64,000 nucleotides of DNA, taken from contig JAECUM010001914.1 in the NCBI GenBank assembly GCA_016617855.1, positions 1-64,000 of the forward strand, given 5' to 3'. Source of the stretch: Megalonaias nervosa. Its lineage: Eukaryota > Mollusca > Bivalvia > Unionida > Unionidae. The notes under the pieces were generated by a model. It was given only the letters and a program-made list of their open reading frames with translations, searched no databases and was not told the origin of the DNA. This document shows, piece by piece, positions 35,542 to 44,925 of this stretch. The stretch's first letter is position 1. Each line of letters opens with the position of its first letter. The translations under genes and the position numbers were made by a program.

Positions 35542-36729
35542 TGTCGAATAAAACAAGAAAGTATACTTGACTATTCTGAATCAGCCGACGTTGATATCAA
35601 AGAAATATACTACGGTAATGACAATCAAATACCAGTATCAACATCACCATGTGTATTTGATCCCGTGTCTAGATATAAAACCATTTATCTCAATGGACCT
35701 GGAGGCTCTGGTAAAACAACACGTACGATTGAATTATTTCGGCAGAGTTCAGATATGATTGTGTTGACACCTACACACAGACTAGCAAGAGAAATAAAAC
35801 AACGAGGAGTAAAATCTCAAACTTATCATAGTTTCTTCAGATGGTGTGGAGATACGTGGACACCTGAACGAATGGGTGAGAAATATATCCCCAAAATCAT
35901 CATCTGGGATGAGATTTGTACTGTGTCGTTGGAAACATAAAAAATATTTCTTGATTGGTTACTGACAAAAAATACTACTGTGATTATGTGCGGCGATCAT
36001 GGTCAACCACCACCTTTCGTCGGTCAATCTCCGCACGAGTGGTTAAAATCATTTGTGGATTATTATGAAGAAATAAATGATGATCATATAGCTATTGATG
36101 AACCCCTGAAAGAATTTAAAAGATTAATCAGACTACAGCCAGATAGAATACAGTGTGAGATAATGCGTGAAATAATTTCGGAAACTCCTGTAAATGATTT
36201 TTGGAATCTGTGGACACCAAATGATTTGATAGTTGCGAGTAGAAAAATAGTTCGTGATGAATTGCAAGAGAAATTATTCCTGCGTCATAAGGAAAGATTT
36301 CGAACGTTACCTGTACCATTATGTTATCGCTCAGCGGATACTCGACGACAGAATATTGAAGTTGATATTCCAGGAACAAATGAAAAACAAAATCTTGTAT
36401 TAAATGATATTGTTTTGGTTGATGTTGATGTTGTTGAAAGCGCGTTGAGTATGAATAACTCACCGTGGAAACTGGGATATGCTATAACGATTCACTCGTT
36501 ACAAGGACTAACTATTACTGATACAAATATCTGGATTGTCGATGACAGAATAGAATGGTCAAATCTAGTTTATCTAGCAGTATCTAGAGTCAGAAGAATA
36601 TCTCAACTACACAGAGTTGTCATAGACTCCACAGAAAATAATAATCAAACTGTTAGTGACACCGAAGGTATCATTGGCGTAATAAGAAAAAAACTATTTG
36701 GTTATAAGCAATGTGACCAAAAAAAATAA
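35542..36729 (+). pseudogene. Superfamily-1 helicase domain fused to the polymerase
   Basis: Same frame as the polymerase C-terminus. Motif I (Walker A) is LNGPGGSGKTTRT (35692-35730); motif Ia is IVLTPTHRLAREIKQRG; motif II (Walker B) is IIIWDEI (35896-35916); motif III is CGDHGQPPPFVG (35986-36021); the C-terminal motifs are GYAITIHSLQGLTI (about 36478-36519) and NLVYLAVSRVR (about 36562-36594). This is an SF1 helicase close to the Pif1/RecD/UvrD-C layout. An in-frame TAA at 35938-35940, just after motif II, interrupts it. PolB and SF1 helicase in one frame is the defining oddity of this element. Confidence 0.82.
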
Positions 36730-36952
36730 TAGTGATTTTGTTATCGATGTTGAATTTATTATGACGCTAAAACAACGACAGAATAATCATTGTGCCAGTT
36801 GTAACTGTAATATGCTATGGGAATATTCGAGTAATAATCCAAAACAATTTACCGTGGATAGAATTAATAGTGATCTTGGTCATACACGTGATAATGTGAT
36901 GCTGACATGTCTTGAATGCAATCGACGCAGGGGTGCTAGTTTACAAAAGTGA
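36698..36952 (+). CDS. C-terminal HNH nuclease domain
   Basis: A zinc-type HNH module: CASCNCNM, then FTVDRINSDLGHTRDN, then LTCLECNRRRG. The two CxxC pairs bind zinc, and the DR-x-N plus the following N/H residues form the active site. The text before it is in a different frame from the helicase, which stops at 36727-36729 immediately after an A8 run (36719-36726). One extra or missing A there would join helicase and HNH, and the residues on both sides read as one protein. I therefore regard it as the C-terminus of the replication protein. It overlaps the integrase gene tail-to-tail by 12 bp. Confidence 0.75.
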   Translation: MVISNVTKKNNSDFVIDVEFIMTLKQRQNNHCASCNCNMLWEYSSNNPKQFTVDRINSDLGHTRDNVMLTCLECNRRRGASLQK

Positions 36953-37924
36953 ACGCGGCGGTAATTGTGTGTCTTCAGGAATTACTTGTAATTGTTCGCG
37001 CACAAATCCACGCTGAGGAGCAGTTGAATCTAGTCTGTAGATTGCAGGTCTACCAGTGGATCTTACCACGCTAGAAATTTTATGTGTAGTCACACTCCAG
37101 ATAGGATCAGTTGCTCTTTTTTTACCACCTTCAAGTTCACCAGGTTCATATAAATACCTTACAGTCACATTACCTAACACTGGTTGAGAGGAAGATTCAC
37201 GTCGGCGTATTGGTATATATTTTTTTGTGATTGCATTAGAAGGTTTCATAGAAGTTGCACCAGTAATTTCATTATTTAACGCAGCTATCACACTTGGTAA
37301 TCTTGCAACCCATTCGCGAGATCTTGTATCTGTATAAATTATTTCCTTCGCATACTGGTGTCCAAATAACCGCTCAGCAAGTGTTTGATTAAATCTTTCA
37401 ACGATTGCCTGATCACGATGAATTTCGGTGTGTCCTCGTCTGATTTTCACGTTATGTTTTTTCATCAACGATGATACTGCACCAAGAAATTCTTTACCAG
37501 GATCAACCTGTAGCAATTGTGGCCATCGTAGACCATCACGTTGATAAATTCGTTCAAACGCAGATGCAACTTCAGTTGCTGTCTTTGTTGACAGTAGTTC
37601 TGCTTCTTTATGTCTACTTGCAACGTCAACGACAGTTAAAGCGTATTTGTATGTGCGTGATTGACGTCTACCAATTTTAATGGTATCATGTGGTAAAAAC
37701 AAAATATCTGCCTGATGAACTTCATTGGGAACGCTGACATCAAAATGTGCATACTGAATTTTTTTAGGTGGCGGTAGATAAATTTGCCATATTGCTTGTT
37801 GTGCTAACCACGCTGCAGCAACAGCACGTGAAACCTTTGCAGCTTCAGCAAGTTTACTAATCGCTGCTTTGCCCTTCCAATATCCTCTCGGGGAATAATA
37901 AATGGATTCCATTATAATAATCAT
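36941..37924 (-). CDS. Retroviral-type integrase (rve) of the virus-like element
   Basis: Intact, 327 aa (or from the internal Met at 37912). The N-terminal HTH-like region is KAAISKLAEAAKVSRAVAAA. The catalytic core has its acidic residues in EVHQADILFLP (D1), LLQVDPGKEFLGAV (D2) and DQAIVERFNQTLAERL (E), with the expected D-D-35-E spacing. The C-terminal part has VRYLYEPGELEGGKKRATDP and a beta-rich SH3/chromo-like tail. It integrates the element into host DNA. The sequence is clearly different from the Polinton integrase relics at 4.3 and 16.8 kb, showing a different lineage. It lies 8 bp downstream of the PLA2 gene, so a shared transcript is likely. Confidence 0.85.
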   Translation of the reverse strand: MIIIMESIYYSPRGYWKGKAAISKLAEAAKVSRAVAAAWLAQQAIWQIYLPPPKKIQYAHFDVSVPNEVHQADILFLPHDTIKIGRRQSRTYKYALTVVDVASRHKEAELLSTKTATEVASAFERIYQRDGLRWPQLLQVDPGKEFLGAVSSLMKKHNVKIRRGHTEIHRDQAIVERFNQTLAERLFGHQYAKEIIYTDTRSREWVARLPSVIAALNNEITGATSMKPSNAITKKYIPIRRRESSSQPVLGNVTVRYLYEPGELEGGKKRATDPIWSVTTHKISSVVRSTGRPAIYRLDSTAPQRGFVREQLQVIPEDTQLPPRSLL

Positions 37925-37932
37925 ATAATTAA

Positions 37933-38433
37933 TTACCCAGCCCCTATCATTATTTTACCTTTCATACCAGCTTTTACCAGAAAAGCAGCTAATTTTTCTC
38001 GAAGTGATTTATCTTTTATATTATTTATGGCATGAATTAATTTGATATCGGCGAGATGTCGCTGTTGTAAATCTTTACTTCGATAAGCAATATCATGAAC
38101 GTAACACGCTTGATCAATCTTATTTATTGGATGCTCTCCAGGTCGCGGTTGATCTTGATTGTCGAGACGAATATCTAAACGAGTCCCAGGCCCACAATAA
38201 TTATAACCCGGTAAGTGTTTTTCCCCGGGATATTTCGCCCACGGTAATCCTGGTAATTTTCCCAACGAAGCAGCAATATCACCTCCTGTCTTTATACTTG
38301 AAATGAATTTATATTTTTTTGTGCCACACTTTTCACATTTATCTGTCAGTGCATGCTTTTTATTTTTTGTTATTATTGTTGTTAATCCAGTGGTGGACGT
38401 GGCTGCCCTGCATCGAACACAATATAAATTCAT
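37933..38433 (-). CDS. Zinc ribbon plus phospholipase A2 domain protein
   Basis: Intact, 166 aa from the ATG at 38433 (an upstream in-frame ATG at 38478 would overlap the ATPase start and is less likely). The N-terminus MNLYCVRCRAAT with a later CEKCGTKK forms a zinc ribbon of the DUF5679 kind. The C-terminal half is a PLA2 domain: YNYCGPGTRLDIR is the calcium-binding loop and KIDQACYVHDIAYRS carries the catalytic HD pair, so the active site looks complete. In parvoviruses and adintoviruses such a domain in a virion protein opens endosomal membranes during entry; that role here is inference. Confidence 0.82.
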   Translation of the reverse strand: MNLYCVRCRAATSTTGLTTIITKNKKHALTDKCEKCGTKKYKFISSIKTGGDIAASLGKLPGLPWAKYPGEKHLPGYNYCGPGTRLDIRLDNQDQPRPGEHPINKIDQACYVHDIAYRSKDLQQRHLADIKLIHAINNIKDKSLREKLAAFLVKAGMKGKIMIGAG

Positions 38434-38442
38434 ATTTATTAT

Positions 38443-39076
38443 ATGGATATAATTGACTTTTCGGCGACACGAAAACAAGAACTAATAAAGCATCACCCAG
38501 CGCTACCGAATTCTATCAGAATGATAATAATAGGTCCATCTGGATCAGGTAAAACACAATTATTGCTTAATCTGATAATGAGATGGCTCAAGTGGGATAA
38601 ATTGTACTTAGTAGCACCATCTGTAGATGACCTTGTACTTAGTAGCACCATCTGTAGATGACCAGCGATGCTACGAAGTACTTACAGATTTTAATGAAAA
38701 TGCAAAATTGTTAAATGAAGACAGTGACGTTATTGATTTTATCACCGATATTGATGAAGCGCCATCTGTAGAAGACCTTGATGGAAGTATTAATAATTTA
38801 GTAGTGTACGATGATGTCATGTTGGACAAACAATCAAATCCAGCTAGGATATTTTCTCGAGGTAGACATAAAAATACAGACGTGATTTATGTTACACAGC
38901 GTTATGCACAAATACCTAAAGTAATCAGAGATAACTGCAATATTTTGGTTGTGTTTAACGGAGTTGATAATCATACACTGCAAAATATTTATTATACTTG
39001 GTGTTCAGGTGACATGGACATGATTAAGTTCAAACACTTTTTTCAAAAGCACAAGCTACCCCGTTTGGTTTTATAA
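38443..39076 (+). pseudogene. A32-like genome-packaging ATPase, broken by a 31-bp duplication
   Basis: FtsK/HerA-superfamily packaging ATPase. Walker A is IIGPSGSGKTQLLL (about 38530-38570); Walker B is NNLVVYDDVMLD (about 38793-38828); sensor-region text is VIYVTQRYAQIP (about 38883-38918). A perfect tandem duplication of 31 bp (38602-38632 and 38633-38663) shifts the frame, so two overlapping open pieces result (38443-38661 and 38627-39076). Without the repeat the frame would be continuous at about 200 codons, normal for the family. A polyadenylation signal follows directly. Confidence 0.82.
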
Positions 39077-39077
39077 C

Positions 39078-39083
39078 AATAAA
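39078..39083 (+). terminator. Polyadenylation signal after the ATPase gene
   Basis: AATAAA begins two bases after the ATPase stop codon, consistent with a very compact viral transcription unit. Confidence 0.5.
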
Positions 39084-39145
39084 CTTGCACGACCCTAGGT
39101 CGAGATATCGTAACGTACTTGATACAATATTTGGATAAAAACCAC

Positions 39146-39407
39146 AGCAGCAGGGAGGGTGAGCTGACAAAAATTGCGTGCACGAGTACATAAACGATCA
39201 CTCACAAAATTTTATTAACACGAAGTCAACGGCGAAGTAACAGCGCGAACTAACCCCCGGTGATCTCATCACTGGTGATACTACGGAAAGTTAGAGGTTT
39301 CAGTTTGACGTTATTGACCTTTTTTTTAAAATTTTTTTCGTGTGAAATCTTTGTTTTAGATATGTTTGCTCGAATTCAATTTTGTAGGGTTCACCCTCCC
39401 TGCTGCT
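39146..39407. repeat. 262-bp unit with 17-bp perfect inverted ends
   Basis: agcagcagggagggtga at 39146-39162 is the exact reverse complement of 39391-39407, and similarity continues inward for some tens of bases. No clear target duplication flanks it. It may be a MITE-like insertion at the right edge of the virus-like element or a remnant of that element's terminal structure. Confidence 0.6.
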
Positions 39408-40571
39408 ATTGTACCCATCATCTCGTCAAGTTAGTACTTTCACAGTAACTTTGTTGCCATTCATATACTCAACTTTCTTAGATTATTGCCAGATCATACA
39501 GATGACAGTCCTCATTGTTGAACGCAACACTTTGGAGATGATGTACATTGCTGGTTCCAGGTTTCCTCACGAATCAACCTGACATTTGCTCAGAATGAAG
39601 AATGTCCCTTTTTGTGTCTGCATTGGAATGTGGCAATGTTAGTACAACTCAACTGATTATACCAAGTTCAAATTGTTTAAAACCTGTGGGTAGAGTTAGA
39701 CTGCTGGCTGCCTACTCAAGATTGGTACTGTCAGGATCTAATTCTAATATTGTTTTAATCTCAGCAATATTTCTCACATGAAGCACATTAACGTACCTTA
39801 TATCATCACACCCTATGAGACTTTAAGACTAATCTGCAGACACCTTTGTTGTTATCATCATTGCTATCACCACTCTTTAATAATGACAATCAAATCTGGA
39901 AAATGATTATCACATACTAGTATTAAAAAAGATTACAAATGGCAGCAGGTGACATACTTTAGTCTTGGTTTACATTCATTTTTACAAAGAATTTTAAATC
40001 AAAATTAGTTGTGTTTATACAGTTATTGTGATGCAGTTATTCCATTCATAGTAACATCAAAAGCATATTTTGTCTAAAATTCCGTGTCACTGGTTATGTT
40101 CTGCAGATGGTCACTTACAAGAGATTATGTTTGGCTCTAACATTGGCAAATAGTGTCCTGGCACATCAAACTTTATCTACATTTGATGCAGATTACACAA
40201 ACATGGATTTCAGTAATGGCGTATTTGTTGTCCTGATTAATATGCTTTTATGAGATCAGCATTCTGCATTACACATGTCATTCTTGCCACCATAACAGAC
40301 TCTATAAAATCAACATTTCAGAAATGGCAGAATGTATATTCATGTCCCTTGAATGTGACTGAACCAATGAAATTCCCGTTTACAACGATCATTGGAGTCT
40401 TTGCTATTTTTATTGTTTGATTTTCGTGTTTTGAAATTGGAATGCTTCGACATCTCAAATTTAAATACCAGTCAAACCAAACCTGTTTTATGCCACTTGA
40501 AGCTCTCAAGTAATCCAACCATAATCGATTTAAATCCAAATTACTTTGATTATACATAGTGTAGACTATAG
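39408..40571. other. No recognisable gene
   Basis: AT-rich DNA with no supported feature. Confidence 0.5.
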
Positions 40572-40711
40572 TCCATCATCACACAAACAGAACACACCAG
40601 TGAGATACAATGTAATGTTTATTGTTTTATGCTAATTGGGCTCCATCATCACACAAACAGAACACACCAGTGAGATACAATGTAATGTTTATTGTTTTAT
40701 GCTAATTGGGC
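40572..40711. repeat. Perfect 70-bp tandem duplication
   Basis: Two adjacent identical 70-bp units, each starting tccatcatcacacaaacaga and ending with aattgggc. Identity implies a recent event or an assembly artefact. Confidence 0.95.
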
Positions 40712-42020
40712 TCTTTAGTAACCCAGCCATAATCAATTAATATCTTTATTCCTTTCCAAATTGCTTCTGCTCACTCACAAGATAATCCAACTCAACAAAC
40801 TTCAAATAATGAAACCAGCTGACCATGCTGACTGGATCAGAGGGTGAAATAATCAACTACATTGTGATGCCCTGTTTAAGCCAGTTCAGTCACATGAACA
40901 CAGGCAGTATTACCGTAAATCAACTTCATAGAAACCAGAATGTGAGAAAATGGAAACAATTAAATGTCGCTAATAATTCTGTGTATGCAGATTTCCGTGA
41001 AATGGTAAACACCCCTAAACAACTGGAGAAAAACCCTCCCATATGAGAGGCTGACAAGTATGTGAATGCCAGATACCTGCATACTTTTTTGCTTCTTTGA
41101 ATCTGTCAAGAACTTTAATGCCATTTGATAGACAAAATAATGAAGCATACCAGACACCTGCATATATACGTGTTAGGTATATGACAGTGACATGAATAGG
41201 AGAACAATTCTGCTCCTGAGCAAAGGGCATGGTGTAAAATAGGGGCACAGTTAGGGTACTCTCCAACTGATATCAAGGCTTACCTGGATAAAGTTCATTT
41301 TGAGATGGGTTAATCATGTTAACGGTAGTTGCGAATCCATGGAATATGACCTGCATTATGGAAGACGTCTGTGACTGGGAAGCAGCTGTTGGGAAGAAGC
41401 TTGACAAACAGTAGTAGATATTTCTATTATCATGGGCATTAATTCGCCAACTGTTATTAATGTTCTGAAAAATCATTTAAATTCAGAAAGGTTTGTGCAA
41501 AAAGGGTCCTGCATTTGCTGACAGCTGATTAAAAAGAATGGTTGAAACTGCCAAAACAGCTACTTGCCAAACATGACAAAAGTTAAACAGATGATTGAAT
41601 GAAATTACTCAATGTGTGATGGATCACATATTCAATTTTTTTACCCCAAGTCGTGTGAAAATCTTAATGTCCTGATAAAAAGAAAGCATGAACAGAGGCC
41701 ACAAATCACTTGACTTAGTTAAAATGTCAAGGAAGTTTTATGTGTATTATTTTTATGCAGAAGGCACAGCTGTACAGGTACTTGTGCCTGAATCTGAAAG
41801 TGTCACTGTATATTCTAAAGCTCCAAAGTGTTGCCAAATTTTGTGGAACACTATAAACCATCTGTCTATGTGCCAAACTTAGTGGAACACTATAAACCAT
41901 CTGTCTGTGTGCCAGATTTTGTAGAACACTATAAACCATCTGTGTGCCAGAGGTAGCTATCTACTCCATGACATTGCATCTGTTCATAAATCTGCCATTG
42001 TGACAGACTTGTGATGATGT
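40712..42020. other. No recognisable gene
   Basis: Non-coding. Short frames on both strands have no identifiable content. A three-copy 39-bp repeat lies near its right end. Confidence 0.45.
41832..41950. repeat. 39-bp minisatellite, three copies
   Basis: ctataaaccatctgt recurs at 41851, 41890 and 41929 with intervening gtgcca..ttttgt.gaaca. Confidence 0.9.
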
Positions 42021-42031
42021 CATTGAGTTTA

Positions 42032-42287
42032 TGTTGTTGTTGTTGTTGTAGGGCTTAACGCCATTTTTCAGCACACGATAGGCTATACATGGCGGCCAGC
42101 ATTAATGGTGGAGGAAGAAACCAGGAAATCCCCGGAAAGAACCACCGACCCACGAGAAGCTACTGGCAAGCTTTCTTACATATCCACATTCGCTGAATCC
42201 GAGACTCGAACCCACACAGATAGAGGTGAGATGGCAGTGATCCATAACGGAGAGCGCTTTAGACCACTCGTCCACTCAGGGCCCCTT
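42032..42287 (-). mobile_element. tRNA-derived SINE with target-site duplication
   Basis: Read on the - strand: a tRNA-like head with an A box (gagtggacgagtggtc, 42262-42277) and a B box (gggttcgagtctc, 42201-42213), then a conserved middle containing ggtttcttcctccaccatta and tgctggccgccatg, then a gcgttaagccctac end and a (TTG/CAA)n tail at 42032-42050. The flanks cattgagttta (42021-42031) and cactgagttta (42288-42298) differ at one base and form the target duplication. The conserved body resembles the central domain shared by many invertebrate SINEs, especially of molluscs. Confidence 0.85.
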
Positions 42288-42298
42288 CACTGAGTTTA

Positions 42299-43122
42299 AA
42301 CTATACATTTAATTAAACTATGAACTTGATTGTTTTAGATACTGATGTTGAAAGTTTACTATATAACTAAACTATGACGAGTTAATTAGGTCTTGTCAGA
42401 AATCACTTGTAGACGATTGTCATTATCTTTATTATTCATCTGTATTAGATTCCAAAAAAATATACACTGATTTTTGTTACAGCTGAGTTTTGATCACACT
42501 TACAGACACTGAATGAATGAATGAAATTCCTATACAAATATAGTACATGCAGATGAAAAACATTACATGATTTTTTTGTTGCTGCAAAATGATAATCTGG
42601 AAGGAGAATATACCTTGTTCTAGAAATACAGTAATACATTCATTATCTATACATCAATTATTCACACTTCTCACACATCCTGGTCAGCAGAATGTCCTCT
42701 AGACCTAGACATTGTTCATCAAATTATCATTACTGTGAATGAAAATTTATCTGAGCAAAATTTATTTCCCAAGAAGTTTGAATAAACAATATTTGACCAT
42801 TTATGAATACTAATTTCACGAACAAATCACTTAAAATACAGATGTCACATGCAAAACAAAGTGAGCTGTATATACTAATTCTGACACGGCTAGCGTTTAT
42901 ACTCCTAAGTCTTGTCCAACAACATAGACCCTAATCACATAAACATGCTGGTAGACCAAGGTCTATTTTCATTTGTTATGCTGACTATTCCTAAGCAACA
43001 GCTGATCTGGGTATATGCAGTTTGTAGTAGGATACAGCTTGTTTGTGAATAGGGCAGCATCTCTTTATCAGGTACATTGTATTGATAATGAAATGTGTGA
43101 AATAAAAACCATCTTTGGTTTA

Positions 43123-43176
<54 letters not shown>

Positions 43177-44579
43177 GATGATTTTTATTTTCGAGTAAAG
43201 CAAAAAGCACACATAATTACTTGCATGCAACTGTATATACTTGCGTACAAATTGGATTCAACTGCAAACAACATTGTCCTTGACCTGCTGATGCAGTATG
43301 TCATGGCAGATTAGAGTGCATGAGGTGTTTCTTCTATTCATTAATCCAGACAAACAGTAAATCCTAGATCTGCATATATATTATGCAGTGGCAGATCTGG
43401 CTCAATGCAGTTTGCAGCTGGATCCATTTTTATACGCGAGTATATACGGAATGTTGGCATCAGAAATTGCCCAAAATTGCCAATGGCAATACAGTTTTGC
43501 AACAATTCATTTTTAAAACAATGTTTGGCAATTAAAAATTTAGGGACATGTGCTATTGTTTACAGATTTCCCCTATTATTTCTGAGGTTGTACAAATGAT
43601 GGTTACAAAATTTCAAACAAAGGAATATGTAGAAATACAATATTCAGTAATAAATCTAATGTTCTGAAAATAATAACAGAAGGTGAGGAATTATGAAAGA
43701 AAATGCCACTGTATAATGGGTAATGACTTCAGGTGAAAAGGAGTCCGATCCCAAACAGAAAATGCCATAGTGCTGCCCTTTTCTGGTATAATCATAAACA
43801 TTGGTAATTTTCTGTGCAAAATGTGCAACTACCTGGAAAAATCCAGCACCAACCTAGGCATATGTGCACACTTTCATTTTTTCATTGCAACATGAATGTA
43901 CTGTATACCCTCCAATGTATGAACAAGTGATAATGAATCCAGTTAATTACAAATGTGTTCATTGAACATGAATAACCCTGCCACCCATCTTTTGTAATAT
44001 ATTAATTCCTGAAAAATGAATAAAACACAAATTATAATGAAAGTAGTGACCAATTTTGATTATTAAGACACGTCCACACACATAAAAGGGCATGATCATG
44101 CAGAGACCAGTTCAAGGAAAATGACACTACTCAAAATCAACTAAATTTACTCGAGTGTGAAATGTAAATAACACTTAATGACTTTTACATTCACCAAAGA
44201 GATATCCACACACCTATTTTTGCAGCCTTACAGCCAACTGTACATGAGAACTTGAACTTTGTAATGCACAGACAGACATTTGATTGGAAGAGTGGATATT
44301 TGGACAGACCATCTTTATTTGTTTTTGTTGTTTATAAAGGTACTTTCAACATATTATTGACTATGTCATGCTCAGGAAATGGGAGCTAAGTGCCTTTCCA
44401 AAAAGGACATACCAAGGCAGCCAACCTGATATCGATGGACAGATAAAAGCACAACTGTATTCCTTTTTCACATCTGACGTAGGGCACAGAAGTATAGAAA
44501 GCACATAATATTCCTTAGAATCTCCATAATTATTTTTTGCAGCATAGGATACAAGTCAAATAAATCAAGAATATATTAA
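42299..44579. other. No recognisable gene; contains a (TA)n tract
   Basis: AT-rich and non-coding. A (TA)n microsatellite of about 24 units lies at 43125-43172. No supported open frame. Confidence 0.5.
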
Positions 44580-44925
44580 ATTTAGCATGATATATATGAA
44601 GAGAAGAATATCAATGAAGAGAAGGATATAAATAAACCAAGGATATCAAAGAAGAAGAGATATAAAACCAAGAATATCAATGAAGGATATAAATAAACTA
44701 AGGATATCAAAGAAGAGGAGATATATAAACCAAGAATATCAATGAAGAGAAAGATATAAATAAACCAAGGATATCAAACAAGAGAGGTATTTCAATGAAG
44801 TGAAGGATATAAAGAGAAGAATATAAATATAAAAAAAAAGAAGGACTCAATAATCCAAGTATATCAAACAAATGAAGGAAACTAAGTATATCAATGAAGA
44901 AAAGGATATTAAAAAAATTTCTTTG
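44580..44925. repeat. GGATAT-rich minisatellite, left part
   Basis: Degenerate tandem copies of a unit built from aaccaaggatatcaatga and agagaaggatataaat. The same unit resumes at 49918 beyond the DIRS element, so one array was split by the insertion. Confidence 0.85.

Larger units (their letters stand above)
32346..39145. mobile_element. Integrated adintovirus/Polinton-like element with polymerase-helicase-HNH protein
   Basis: A compact gene cluster with almost no spacers and divergent promoters. Order: HNH endonuclease (-), zinc protein (-), N-terminal region/PolB/SF1 helicase/HNH (+), integrase (-), PLA2 protein (-), packaging ATPase (+). An integrase, a protein-primed-type PolB, an A32-like ATPase and a PLA2 domain together define adintovirus or Polinton-like viruses. 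The helicase fused to PolB and the HNH genes are unlike classical Polintons in this window. No major capsid gene is seen, so the right part is probably lost. The left border abuts a LINE; terminal inverted repeats and target duplication were not found. Confidence 0.8.

Noticed and set aside
35539..35940. Stop-codon reassignment or readthrough in the replication gene
   Set aside because: Both TGA and TAA occur, along with frameshifts, and the - strand genes use normal stops; mutation is simpler.
36698..36729. Programmed frameshift at the A8 run joining helicase and HNH
   Set aside because: Possible, but homopolymer length error or mutation is simpler and cannot be separated without other copies.
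37471..37680. + strand frame of 69 codons inside the integrase
   Set aside because: Antisense shadow of an intact integrase core.
42201..42277. Functional tRNA gene
   Set aside because: A and B boxes are part of a SINE with a tail and target duplication; no complete cloverleaf is formed.
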